Source of the DNA: Clostridiales bacterium
GTDB lineage: Bacteria > Bacillota > Clostridia > Christensenellales > Borkfalkiaceae
Length of the DNA: 64,000 nt
Direction: 5' to 3'
Assembly: GCA_015069295.1 (NCBI GenBank)
Contig: SVIW01000003.1
Span: 62,001 to 126,000 of the forward strand
Position numbers and translations under genes: made by a program. The notes below the pieces were generated by a model. The model was not told where the DNA came from. It made no database searches and was given only the letters and a program-made list of their open reading frames with translations. Of the stretch, positions 54,262 through 61,713 are shown in pieces. How positions within the stretch are numbered: the first letter of the stretch is position 1; each line of letters starts with the position of its first letter.

Positions 54262-55773
54262 ATGGTTTGTAAACAATGCGGGTTGGAAACGAACGCAGAC
54301 GGCGCGGTATTTTGCAGCGCTTGCGGCGGGCGTTTGGACGGCAAAACGGCTTGTCCCTATTGCGCAGGTTTAAACGACCCTGCCTCGGCGTTTTGCGTAT
54401 ATTGCGGAAAACGCATCGACGGAAAAACGGTTTGTGTTTCTTGCGGTACGGCGCACGAGGGCGCGTTCTGTCCTCAATGCGGAGCTTCCGCGCAGCCCGT
54501 AAAAGCGGGGAAACCCAAGAAGCAAAAAACGGAAAAAAGCTGGTGGAACCCCCTTTTAAAATGGTTCGGCGCAGGCTCGGCGATTTTGGCGGCAACCTTC
54601 GCCTTTATCTTCTTGTTCCTTATCGGTACGGAAACGATAGCCTCGCCCTTGCTTGGCTCGCTTGTGGGCAACAGCACTAGCTCGTCGACGGGGATTTTTA
54701 GTTATTTCGGCTCGGTTTATAAAGACATAGAAACGTCGCTCTCTGCACTGGAGGGGATGAAATACGAATCCGAACAAATCGTCAACTTGTACATCGCGGC
54801 GGGGTTAGGTACTTTAATCTCCGCGGCGACGATAGTTTGCGTAACGACCTTCTTTATTCTTGCGGTAATCAAATTCGTGCGTTTTGCAACGGGCAAAGCG
54901 GACGCAACCGGCTTGAAATTTGCGATGATAACCGTCCTTGCCTACCTTGGCGGCGCGGCGGGTATCTACGCAATCAACGGTATGATTGCGGAAATCTCCG
55001 CGACTTCGGGCTATATGTCCGTGGATGTGGAAATGGGCGAAGTCTTAAACGGCGCGACCAGCGCAGGGATTGTGCTTAGCCTTATTTTCTTACTGCTTTC
55101 GGCGGCGACGGCTTTGGTGGCGCACGGCAAAGAATGGATAAAACCCGCGGTAATCAAGAAAAACGCCTTTATCGCAGGCGGCTTGGTTTTCGCGTTGATC
55201 GTCTTCTTTATGTGGCAATCGATGGCGATATCAACGGATTTTCAAACGGTAGAGGGAGAGTATGAAATTTTCGCTTCGCCGCTTGCCAATTCCTCGATGT
55301 TCCTTTCTATGGTAGAAACCTTGGACGGAAGATTGTCCGGCATGGTAACGGTATCTTGCGACGAAGAAATCGCGTTCGTCTATATCGGCGATATCGTCGC
55401 GCAGCTTTTGACGCTCGGCGGTATTGCTTGCGGAGCAGGCTTGGTATCGTCCCGTATCCGCCAAATCGGCGGTAAAAAGGGCACGGGTATGGGCTGGTCG
55501 ATTGCAACGCTTGCCCTTTCCGTTTCAGCGTTGGTAGCGTTTGTGCTCGTAAAAGTGAATATGGAAAGCGTTCTCGACGCGTATATGCAAGCGCTGAACC
55601 TTAGCGGCACGAGCATTTCCTCGCTTAGCACCCGCTATAAAATTAGCGTCGGCGGCGCAATCGGCGCGGTTGTTTTGTCTGCGATTGGCTTGGCGATTTG
55701 CATCGTCCAAAAAATCCTTTGCAAGGACAAGGAAGAAACGCCCGCAAAAACGCCTACGGCAGAAATCGAATAA
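54262..55773 (+). CDS. triple zinc-ribbon multi-spanning membrane protein
   Basis: 503 residues from ATG 54262 (GGAGG nine bases upstream; an in-frame ATG at 54232 overlaps the -10). Three N-terminal zinc ribbons: CKQCG..CSACGG, CPYCAG..CVYCGK and CVSCGT..CPQCG, residues 3-82. A basic hinge leads to about nine membrane segments. Proteins with cytosolic zinc ribbons and a membrane tail are common and mostly uncharacterised in Clostridia. Stands alone between two terminators. Confidence 0.8.
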   Translation: MVCKQCGLETNADGAVFCSACGGRLDGKTACPYCAGLNDPASAFCVYCGKRIDGKTVCVSCGTAHEGAFCPQCGASAQPVKAGKPKKQKTEKSWWNPLLKWFGAGSAILAATFAFIFLFLIGTETIASPLLGSLVGNSTSSSTGIFSYFGSVYKDIETSLSALEGMKYESEQIVNLYIAAGLGTLISAATIVCVTTFFILAVIKFVRFATGKADATGLKFAMITVLAYLGGAAGIYAINGMIAEISATSGYMSVDVEMGEVLNGATSAGIVLSLIFLLLSAATALVAHGKEWIKPAVIKKNAFIAGGLVFALIVFFMWQSMAISTDFQTVEGEYEIFASPLANSSMFLSMVETLDGRLSGMVTVSCDEEIAFVYIGDIVAQLLTLGGIACGAGLVSSRIRQIGGKKGTGMGWSIATLALSVSALVAFVLVKVNMESVLDAYMQALNLSGTSISSLSTRYKISVGGAIGAVVLSAIGLAICIVQKILCKDKEETPAKTPTAEIE

Positions 55774-55777
55774 GAAG

Positions 55778-55806
55778 AAACGCTCCGTGAAAAACGGAGC
55801 GTTTTT
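55778..55806 (+). terminator. intrinsic terminator
   Basis: AAACGCTCCG / CGGAGCGTTT stem with a short loop and T run. A CGCGCACGCGCG-type palindrome follows directly. Confidence 0.88.
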
Positions 55807-55880
55807 CTACGCGCACGCGCGTACAATTAAAATATTTTTCGCGAAAAGGGAAAAAAATCTCGTTTTCCTGCCTCAAAGAC

Positions 55881-55909
55881 TTGATATTTCTTTCAAATTA
55901 TATTAAAAT
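55881..55909 (+). promoter_or_regulatory. promoter of ppdK
   Basis: TTGATA (55881-55886) and TAAAAT (55904-55909), spacer 17, in an AT-rich stretch. The leader is about 90 bases. Confidence 0.65.
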
Positions 55910-56006
55910 GATATATGGCAACGAAGTAGGCTGTCTCTTTTTTCGTGCTTAAAATTCGTGCCAAAAACCTAAAAAACGAAAAAAATTACTTGGAGGAGAT
56001 AAATTT

Positions 56007-58652
56007 ATGGCTAAAAAGTATTGCTACCTCTTTACGGAAGGCAACGCGAAGATGCGTGAAATCCTCGGCGGTAAGGGTGCAAACCTTGCGGAAATGACCA
56101 ACATCGGTCTTCCCGTTCCTCAGGGCTTCACCATTTCCACGGAAGCTTGCACGCAGTATTACGAAGATGGCAGAATGATTAACGCGGACATTCAAGCGGA
56201 GATTATGGAGTACATCGAAAAGATGGAAAAAATCTGCGGTATGAAGTTCGGCGACAAGGAAAACCCCTTGCTCGTATCCGTTCGTTCGGGCGCACGCGCT
56301 TCGATGCCCGGTATGATGGACACCATCCTTAACCTCGGTCTTAACGAAGAAGTAGTCAACACGATCGCTGCAAAATCGGGCAATCCCCGTTGGGCTTGGG
56401 ACTGCTATCGCCGCTTTATCCAGATGTTCTCGGACGTCGTTATGGAAGTCGGCAAGAAGTATTTCGAAAAGCTTATCGACGAAATGAAAGAAAAGAAGGG
56501 CGTTACGCAGGACGTAGAGCTCGACGCAAACGATTTGAAAGAACTTGCAAATCAGTTTAAAGCAGAATACAAAAAGCAGCTCGGTAAAGACTTCCCCAAC
56601 GATCCGAAAGAACAGCTTTTCGAAGCGGTTAAAGCGGTATTCCGTTCCTGGGACAACCCCCGTGCAAACATTTACCGTATGGACCACGATATCCCTTACA
56701 GCTGGGGTACCGCAGTAAACGTACAAATGATGGCGTTCGGTAATATGGGCGAAACTTCCGGTACGGGCGTTGCGTTCACGCGCGACCCTGCAACGGGTGA
56801 AAAGGGTCTTATGGGCGAATTCTTGACCAACGCGCAAGGCGAAGACGTCGTTGCTGGCGTTCGTACCCCGATGCCCATCGCACAAATGAAAGAAGTGTTC
56901 CCCGAAGTATACGAACAGTTCTTGAAGGTTTGCAATATCCTTGAAAATCACTATCGCGATATGCAAGATATGGAATTCACCATTCAGGACAGAAAGCTGT
57001 ATATGTTGCAGACTCGTAACGGTAAGAGAACGGCTGCGGCTGCTATTAAGATCGCTTGCGATTTGATTGACGAAGGTATGATCACCGAACAGGAAGCGGT
57101 TATGCAGATCGACGCGAAGAGCCTTGATATGCTCCTTCACCCTCAGTTCGACGCAAAGGCATTGAAAGACGCAGACAAGAACAACGTCGTTGGTAAAGGT
57201 CTTGCGGCTTCCCCCGGTGCGGCTGCTGGTAAAATCGTATTCACCGCAGAAGACGCGGTTATCGAAGGCAAGAAGGGTGAAAACGTAATCCTCGTTCGTT
57301 TGGAAACCTCCCCTGAAGATATCGAAGGTATGAAATATGCGAAGGGTATCTTGACCGTTCGCGGCGGTATGACCTCGCACGCAGCGGTTGTTGCTCGCGG
57401 TATGGGTACCTGCTGTGTATCCGGTTGCGGCGAAATCAAAATGCACGAAGAAGAAAAATACTTCGAACTTGCAGGCAAGATCTTCCGTGAAGGCGACGCG
57501 CTTTCCCTCGACGGCTCGACGGGTAACATCTACGACACGATGATTAAGACCGTTCCCGCTGACCCCAACTCCGGTTACTTCGGCAGAATTATGGCGCTTG
57601 CTGACAAGTTCAAGGCACTCGGCATCAGAACGAACGCAGACAGCCCCGAAGACGCGAAACAAGCAGTTGCTTTCGGCGCGCAGGGTATCGGTCTTTGCCG
57701 TACGGAACATATGTTCTTCGACCCTTCCAGAATCGGCGCGTTCAGAGAAATGATTTGTGCGGACACCGTAGAAGAAAGAGAAGCGGCGCTTGCAAAGATC
57801 GAACCTATGCAGCAGGCAGACTTCGAAGGCTTGTTCGAAGCGCTCGGCGGTTATCCCGTAACCATTCGTTTCCTCGATCCTCCCCTTCACGAATTCGTTC
57901 CCACCGCAGAAGAAGACATCGCGGCGCTTGCAAAAGCACAGAACAAATCGGTTGCGCAGATTAAAGAAATCATCGAAGGCTTGCACGAATTTAACCCTAT
58001 GATGGGTCATCGTGGCTGCCGTTTGTCCGTAACCTATCCCGAAATCGCAGTTATGCAGACGAAGGCGGTTATCAAGGCAGCGATCAACGTAGTGAAGAAG
58101 CACCCCGATTGGAAGCTTATCCCCGAAATTATGATTCCTTTGACGGGCGAAACGAAAGAATTGAAGTTCGTTAAGGACATCGTTGTAAAGACGGCTGACG
58201 AAGTTATCGCGGCAAGCGGCGTTGCGCTTAACTACGAAGTCGGTACGATGATCGAAATTCCCCGTGCTTGCTTGACGGCGGAAGAAATCGCAAAAGAAGC
58301 AGAATTCTTCTGCTTCGGTACGAACGACTTGACGCAGATGGCGTTCGGCTTCTCCCGCGACGACGCTGGTAAGTTCTTGCCTGCATACTACGCAAACAAG
58401 ATTTACGAATCCGATCCCTTCGCAAGATTGGATACGACGGGCGTTGGTAAGTTGATGAAGATGGCGGTAGACGGCGGTAAAGCAGTTCGTCCCGAAATGC
58501 ACCTTGGTATTTGCGGCGAACACGGCGGCGATCCTTCGTCCATCGAATTCTGCCACGAAATCGGTCTTTCCTACGTTTCCTGCTCGCCTTACCGTGTGCC
58601 CATCGCAAGATTGGCTGCTGCGCAAGCGAACATCAAGAATCCTAGGGGCTAA
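56007..58652 (+). CDS. ppdK: pyruvate, phosphate dikinase
   Basis: 881 residues. Interconverts pyruvate + ATP + Pi with PEP + AMP + PPi; in anaerobes it mostly serves glycolysis or gluconeogenesis using PPi. N-terminal nucleotide domain (GGKGANLAEMTNIGLPVPQGFTI), the swivelling phosphohistidine domain with GGMTSHAAVVARGMGTCCVSG, and the PEP/pyruvate barrel with GIGLCRTEHMFF, MMGHRGCRL and SFGTNDLTQ-type FCFGTNDLTQMAFGFSRDD. GGAGGAG ten bases before ATG. Codon use is visibly more biased than in its neighbours (GGT, CGT, CTT), fitting high expression. Monocistronic. Confidence 0.97.
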   Translation: MAKKYCYLFTEGNAKMREILGGKGANLAEMTNIGLPVPQGFTISTEACTQYYEDGRMINADIQAEIMEYIEKMEKICGMKFGDKENPLLVSVRSGARASMPGMMDTILNLGLNEEVVNTIAAKSGNPRWAWDCYRRFIQMFSDVVMEVGKKYFEKLIDEMKEKKGVTQDVELDANDLKELANQFKAEYKKQLGKDFPNDPKEQLFEAVKAVFRSWDNPRANIYRMDHDIPYSWGTAVNVQMMAFGNMGETSGTGVAFTRDPATGEKGLMGEFLTNAQGEDVVAGVRTPMPIAQMKEVFPEVYEQFLKVCNILENHYRDMQDMEFTIQDRKLYMLQTRNGKRTAAAAIKIACDLIDEGMITEQEAVMQIDAKSLDMLLHPQFDAKALKDADKNNVVGKGLAASPGAAAGKIVFTAEDAVIEGKKGENVILVRLETSPEDIEGMKYAKGILTVRGGMTSHAAVVARGMGTCCVSGCGEIKMHEEEKYFELAGKIFREGDALSLDGSTGNIYDTMIKTVPADPNSGYFGRIMALADKFKALGIRTNADSPEDAKQAVAFGAQGIGLCRTEHMFFDPSRIGAFREMICADTVEEREAALAKIEPMQQADFEGLFEALGGYPVTIRFLDPPLHEFVPTAEEDIAALAKAQNKSVAQIKEIIEGLHEFNPMMGHRGCRLSVTYPEIAVMQTKAVIKAAINVVKKHPDWKLIPEIMIPLTGETKELKFVKDIVVKTADEVIAASGVALNYEVGTMIEIPRACLTAEEIAKEAEFFCFGTNDLTQMAFGFSRDDAGKFLPAYYANKIYESDPFARLDTTGVGKLMKMAVDGGKAVRPEMHLGICGEHGGDPSSIEFCHEIGLSYVSCSPYRVPIARLAAAQANIKNPRG

Positions 58653-58708
58653 GAATTAGCACCGAAAAGCGGTAAAAATTCAATTTTTAATTAAAAAATA
58701 AGGTTTTA

Positions 58709-58746
58709 GTAGTCATTCTTCTCGGAGAGTGGCTACTTTTTTTCTC
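58709..58746 (+). terminator. intrinsic terminator after ppdK
   Basis: GTAGTCATTCT / AGAGTGGCTAC stem with G-U pairs, followed by TTTTTTTC. Confidence 0.78.
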
Positions 58747-58863
58747 TTAAAAATCTCTTGCAAAGCCAAAAATCGGTCAAAAAAACGGGGTGGTTCCTCA
58801 AATGTTACATTTTTCTGTATCTATCGCTATGGGTAAAAAAGGGCGATAAAATAGGAGAAAATT

Positions 58864-59086
58864 ATGTCAAAATACAAATTAATCATTATATAACGCGTAT
58901 CGCAGACCGAAGATTGTAGTTGAAGACCCTAACGACAAGATTCGCAATAAATTAAAAGATTTTAACTTTTTATTATCGTGTTGCTCGCGTGGAAGTATAA
59001 ACTATCAAGTAATCCAACGTAAAAAGGAAGAATGGCTCAAATCCTTAAAACTCGAAGAAGATAAAATCTTGGATAACAACGAATAG
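58864..59086 (+). pseudogene. frameshifted small gene
   Basis: An ATG at 58864 (with TAGGAG upstream) opens MSKYKLIII and stops at once. The next frame, open from 58883, continues YNAYRRPKIVVEDPNDKI...NYQVIQRKKEEWLKSLKLEEDK to a TAG at 59084-59086. Joining them with a one-base shift gives about 73 residues. This could be a decayed gene, a sequencing indel or programmed frameshifting; no slippery motif is obvious. The rest of the 594-bp stretch between ppdK and hipB holds only a terminator and the hip operators. Confidence 0.5.
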
Positions 59087-59108
59087 TTGTTTCAGTATTA
59101 TAAATTAT

Positions 59109-59201
59109 ACCCTAACGGGTGCATCCACGGCAAAATTCCATAAAAATAAACCCTATTGGGTATAATTAGTGCAAAACGCTTGACAAAAGCCCCGAAAGGG
59201 T
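59109..59201. promoter_or_regulatory. three phased palindromic operators of the hip operon
   Basis: ACCCTAACGGGT (59109-59120), ACCCTATTGGGT (59150-59161) and CCCCGAAAGGGT (59190-59201) share the pattern (A/C)CCC-N4-GGGT. Start-to-start distances are 41 and 40 bp, close to four helical turns, so bound dimers would face the same side. The third lies inside the promoter spacer. HipB-type repressors bind such palindromes cooperatively; binding here is inferred. Confidence 0.75.
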
Positions 59202-59208
59202 ATAAAAT
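59180..59208 (+). promoter_or_regulatory. promoter of hipB-hipS-hipT
   Basis: TTGACA (59180-59185) and TAAAAT (59203-59208), spacer 17; TATAAA two bases upstream is an alternative -10 with spacer 15. The third operator overlaps the spacer, so repressor binding should block polymerase. Confidence 0.75.
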
Positions 59209-59246
59209 AGTAGTATCAAATATTATAAGTTTTTTGTGGCGGTGCT

Positions 59247-59453
59247 ATGAAAGTTATAAGTGAGTTTATAAAACAAAACAGAAAAGCGTTGGGGTTAACC
59301 CAAGAGGAGTTTGCTATGCGTGCAGGCTTAGGGCTTCGCTTTGTTCGAGAACTTGAACAAGGCAAGAAAACGTTGCGCCTTGATAAAGTCAATCAAGCAT
59401 TGGCGGTGTTCGGCGCGCAAGTATCGGTGGGGAGATTGAATAGCGATGAGTGA
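59247..59453 (+). CDS. hipB: HipB-type antitoxin and repressor
   Basis: 68 residues, XRE helix-turn-helix: ISEFIKQNRKALGLTQEEFAMRAGLGLRFVRELEQGKKTLRLDKVNQALAVFGAQV. The VRELEQGK..LRLDKVNQ(A/V)L..FG stretch is the typical HipB signature. In HipBST systems it represses the operon and assists toxin control. Overlaps hipS by 8 bp. The ribosome site is weak. Confidence 0.9.
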   Translation: MKVISEFIKQNRKALGLTQEEFAMRAGLGLRFVRELEQGKKTLRLDKVNQALAVFGAQVSVGRLNSDE

Positions 59454-59778
59454 TACGTATAGAACTGCCTATATTTACGTACGAAACGTTTTTGCGGGTG
59501 TGTTGGCGGAAACGGACTACGGATATTCTTTTGCCTACGACGAAGAGTATTTGCAAAGCGAAAACGCTACTGCCGTCAGTTTGACGTTACCGCTTACGGC
59601 AAATAAGTATCGGGCGAAAACGTTGTTTCCGTTCTTCGACGGGCTGATTCCCGAAGGGTGGCTACTCGATATCGTAACGCATAATTGGAAGATTTCACTG
59701 AGCGATAGGTTCGGTGTGCTTTTGGTTGCTTGCAAGGATGCGGTAGGGAACGTGAGCGTAAGGGGTGAAAAACTATGA
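59446..59778 (+). CDS. hipS: HipS-type small antitoxin (HipA N-terminal subdomain)
   Basis: 110 residues that match only the N-subdomain 1 of HipA: YIYVRNVFAGVLAETDYGYSFAYDEEYL...VSLTLPL...LFPFFDGLIPEGWLLDIVTHNWKISLSDRFGVLLVACKDAVGNVSV. In HipBST systems (described from enteropathogenic E. coli) this separate protein is the antitoxin that neutralises the HipT kinase. The reading frame ends naturally and overlaps hipT by 4 bp (ATGA), so this is a true split, not a frameshift of a hipA gene. Confidence 0.88.
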   Translation: MSDTYRTAYIYVRNVFAGVLAETDYGYSFAYDEEYLQSENATAVSLTLPLTANKYRAKTLFPFFDGLIPEGWLLDIVTHNWKISLSDRFGVLLVACKDAVGNVSVRGEKL

Positions 59779-60743
59779 AATGTTTATGTTGCGGTAAAGA
59801 ATTTACACCAAAGGCATCCATAGAAGAAGTGGAAAACGGTTGGCATAAAAAATGCGTGAAAGCGTTTTTCGGCGGTAATAAGTTGCCGATATTAGATATT
59901 TCGGAAGAAACGTTAAAACGACTTGCCGAAGAAAGCACGAATAAAGGGTTCACTGTTCCCGGCGTGCAAAAGAAATTGTCCTTGCATTTAACGGAGGGTG
60001 CGTCGCCAAGACTTACGCTTGTCAACTATCCTACGGGGTATATTTTGAAACCCCAAACGGAAGAGTACGAAACCTTGCCCGAAGCCGAATATTTGGTTAT
60101 GCAAATGGCAAAGCAGGTTGGGATAAAAACCGTGCCGTTTGCGTTGATTAAGATGAATAGTAAGGGCGAATTTGCCTATATCACCAAGAGAATTGATAGA
60201 GCGAACGTGGACGGCAAAATGCAAATGCTTGCGATGGAAGATTTTTGTCAACTTGAAGAGCGCTTGACGGAAGATAAGTATAAAGGTTCTTACGAGCGTT
60301 GCGCGAAGGTTATCAAAAAGTATTCGTCCATGGCGAAATTCGATTTAACGGAACTGTATTTGCGGTTAGTTTTCTCGTTTGTAATCGGCAATTCGGACAT
60401 GCACTTGAAGAACTTTTCAATGATAGAAAAAGCAGAGGGAAGTAGCGAATACGTGCTCTCCGCGGCATACGATTTACTGCCTGTAAACGCGATTATGCCC
60501 GAAGACGAAGAAGAATTCGCCTTAACCATGTGCAAGAAGAAACGCAAAATCAAACGAAAAGACTTCCTATCTTTCGCGGAAGAAATCGGCATAGAAATCA
60601 TTACTGCGGAAAAATTACTTTCAAAGGTTATCAAGGAAAAAGAAACATTGCTTTCCATGACTGATGAAGCTTATTTGTCGGAAAGCATTAAAGCGCGTTT
60701 GAAAGAAATAATATCCGCGCGTATAGGCGTTTTAGAAGAATAA
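59775..60743 (+). CDS. hipT: HipT-type Ser/Thr kinase toxin
   Basis: 322 residues. A cysteine-rich N-terminus (CLCCGKEF...WHKKC, a likely metal site) precedes the HipA-like kinase: GFTVPGVQKKLSLHL near 58-72 (the gly-rich loop region), the catalytic GNSDMHLKN near 206-214 and the metal-binding Asp in YDLLP near 232. E. coli HipT has serines in the loop before SGxQ that control its activity; here the segment reads FTVPG, with one Thr. HipT of E. coli phosphorylates tryptophanyl-tRNA synthetase; the target here is unknown. Confidence 0.88.
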   Translation: MKCLCCGKEFTPKASIEEVENGWHKKCVKAFFGGNKLPILDISEETLKRLAEESTNKGFTVPGVQKKLSLHLTEGASPRLTLVNYPTGYILKPQTEEYETLPEAEYLVMQMAKQVGIKTVPFALIKMNSKGEFAYITKRIDRANVDGKMQMLAMEDFCQLEERLTEDKYKGSYERCAKVIKKYSSMAKFDLTELYLRLVFSFVIGNSDMHLKNFSMIEKAEGSSEYVLSAAYDLLPVNAIMPEDEEEFALTMCKKKRKIKRKDFLSFAEEIGIEIITAEKLLSKVIKEKETLLSMTDEAYLSESIKARLKEIISARIGVLEE

Positions 60744-60839
60744 AATAAAATTTTTATAAATATTTTTGTAAACATGACGGAAGCTGTCATATTTACTATG
60801 CTAAAATCAAGGTGATTTTAGAACAAGGAGATTTTAATA

Positions 60840-61709
60840 GTGAAGTTATTTGGATTAAGAAGAAAGACTCGAAAATCAAAACCGACATCAAAACCGACAT
60901 CAAAACCTAGAATTTATAAAGGAACGGATGCGGATGCTTTTAAAAAAGCGTCGGTTGAAAAAACTCCTAAAAAAAGAAGTGAAAGATATTATGAAGAAAA
61001 AGCAAAAAATGAAAAGGCAAAGAGTAATCCATTTTCTTCAACTAACAATTATAACGTTCATTCTTTAAGTCATACACCAACAAGAACGTCTTTAAGGGCA
61101 ACAACAAAGAGAACAAGTCAATCAAAGAGTTTTAATCAACCAAAGAGATGTGGAGTAGAGTTTCGTTATAAAAAAACAATTATTGATGACTTAAGAAATT
61201 ATAGAAACTCAAGATTTGTTTCAAAAGCATGTGATGTTTTTGCGATTGCAGTGGTAAAAACAACAGGAAAAAGTTTAAGCAATACAGAGAAGAACATTTT
61301 AAGGTCAACGATTTCGTTTGTTGCCTCAGAAGTTTTTAACAAAGTTTTTGAGGAAGAAAAAGAGTTTGTTGAAAAGGTAAAACTCTATATAAAAATTGGA
61401 AAATTTATATATAAAGTGATTTCGTGGATTGATGAAAAGACAAATGAAATTAGGATGGCGGAAACAGTTGAAAGGGTGCCATTTGAAACTCTAGGATACA
61501 AAGCATTTTTGTCTAAATATCCATCGGTCAATGCGTATTATAAATTAACGGAAACATGTTTAAGTAAAGATGAGATTTTAAGCGGACGAAGATGTTTGAA
61601 AAGTTCATTGTTAGCTGATAAAAATACTGAAAAGAATAAAAAAGAAGAAGCCCCTAATTTTTGTGAATATTATAATTACTGTCACGGTATAGAAAAAAGC
61701 GAGGAATAA
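60840..61709 (+). CDS. uncharacterised protein coupled to hsdM
   Basis: 289 residues from GTG 60840; AAGGAG stands ten bases upstream and no ATG occurs for most of the frame. The N-terminal ~110 residues are very basic and low in complexity (KPTSKPTSKP repeat, many K/T/S). The central part (KTIIDDLRNYRNSRFVSKACDVFAIAVVK...ILRSTISFVASEVFNKVFEEEKEFVEKVKLYIKIGK) is helical; the end has CEYYNYCHG. No family recognised. It stops 4 bases before hsdM and is more AT-rich than the core genes, as are its neighbours. A palindrome TGAC/GTCA and a -10-like TATGCTAAAAT lie upstream near 60777-60806. Confidence 0.75.
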   Translation: MKLFGLRRKTRKSKPTSKPTSKPRIYKGTDADAFKKASVEKTPKKRSERYYEEKAKNEKAKSNPFSSTNNYNVHSLSHTPTRTSLRATTKRTSQSKSFNQPKRCGVEFRYKKTIIDDLRNYRNSRFVSKACDVFAIAVVKTTGKSLSNTEKNILRSTISFVASEVFNKVFEEEKEFVEKVKLYIKIGKFIYKVISWIDEKTNEIRMAETVERVPFETLGYKAFLSKYPSVNAYYKLTETCLSKDEILSGRRCLKSSLLADKNTEKNKKEEAPNFCEYYNYCHGIEKSEE

Positions 61710-61713
61710 GATA

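Noticed and set aside
55986-58625. An 879-codon open frame antisense to ppdK
   Set aside because: It mirrors a highly biased gene almost codon for codon, encodes an implausible Phe/Cys/Arg/His-rich protein and lacks a ribosome site. Codon bias of ppdK keeps the antisense frame free of stops.
59446-60743. HipS and HipT as a single hipA gene broken by a frameshift
   Set aside because: Each part has its own start with an overlap typical of coupled genes, and the split falls exactly at the HipS/HipT border of known HipBST systems.
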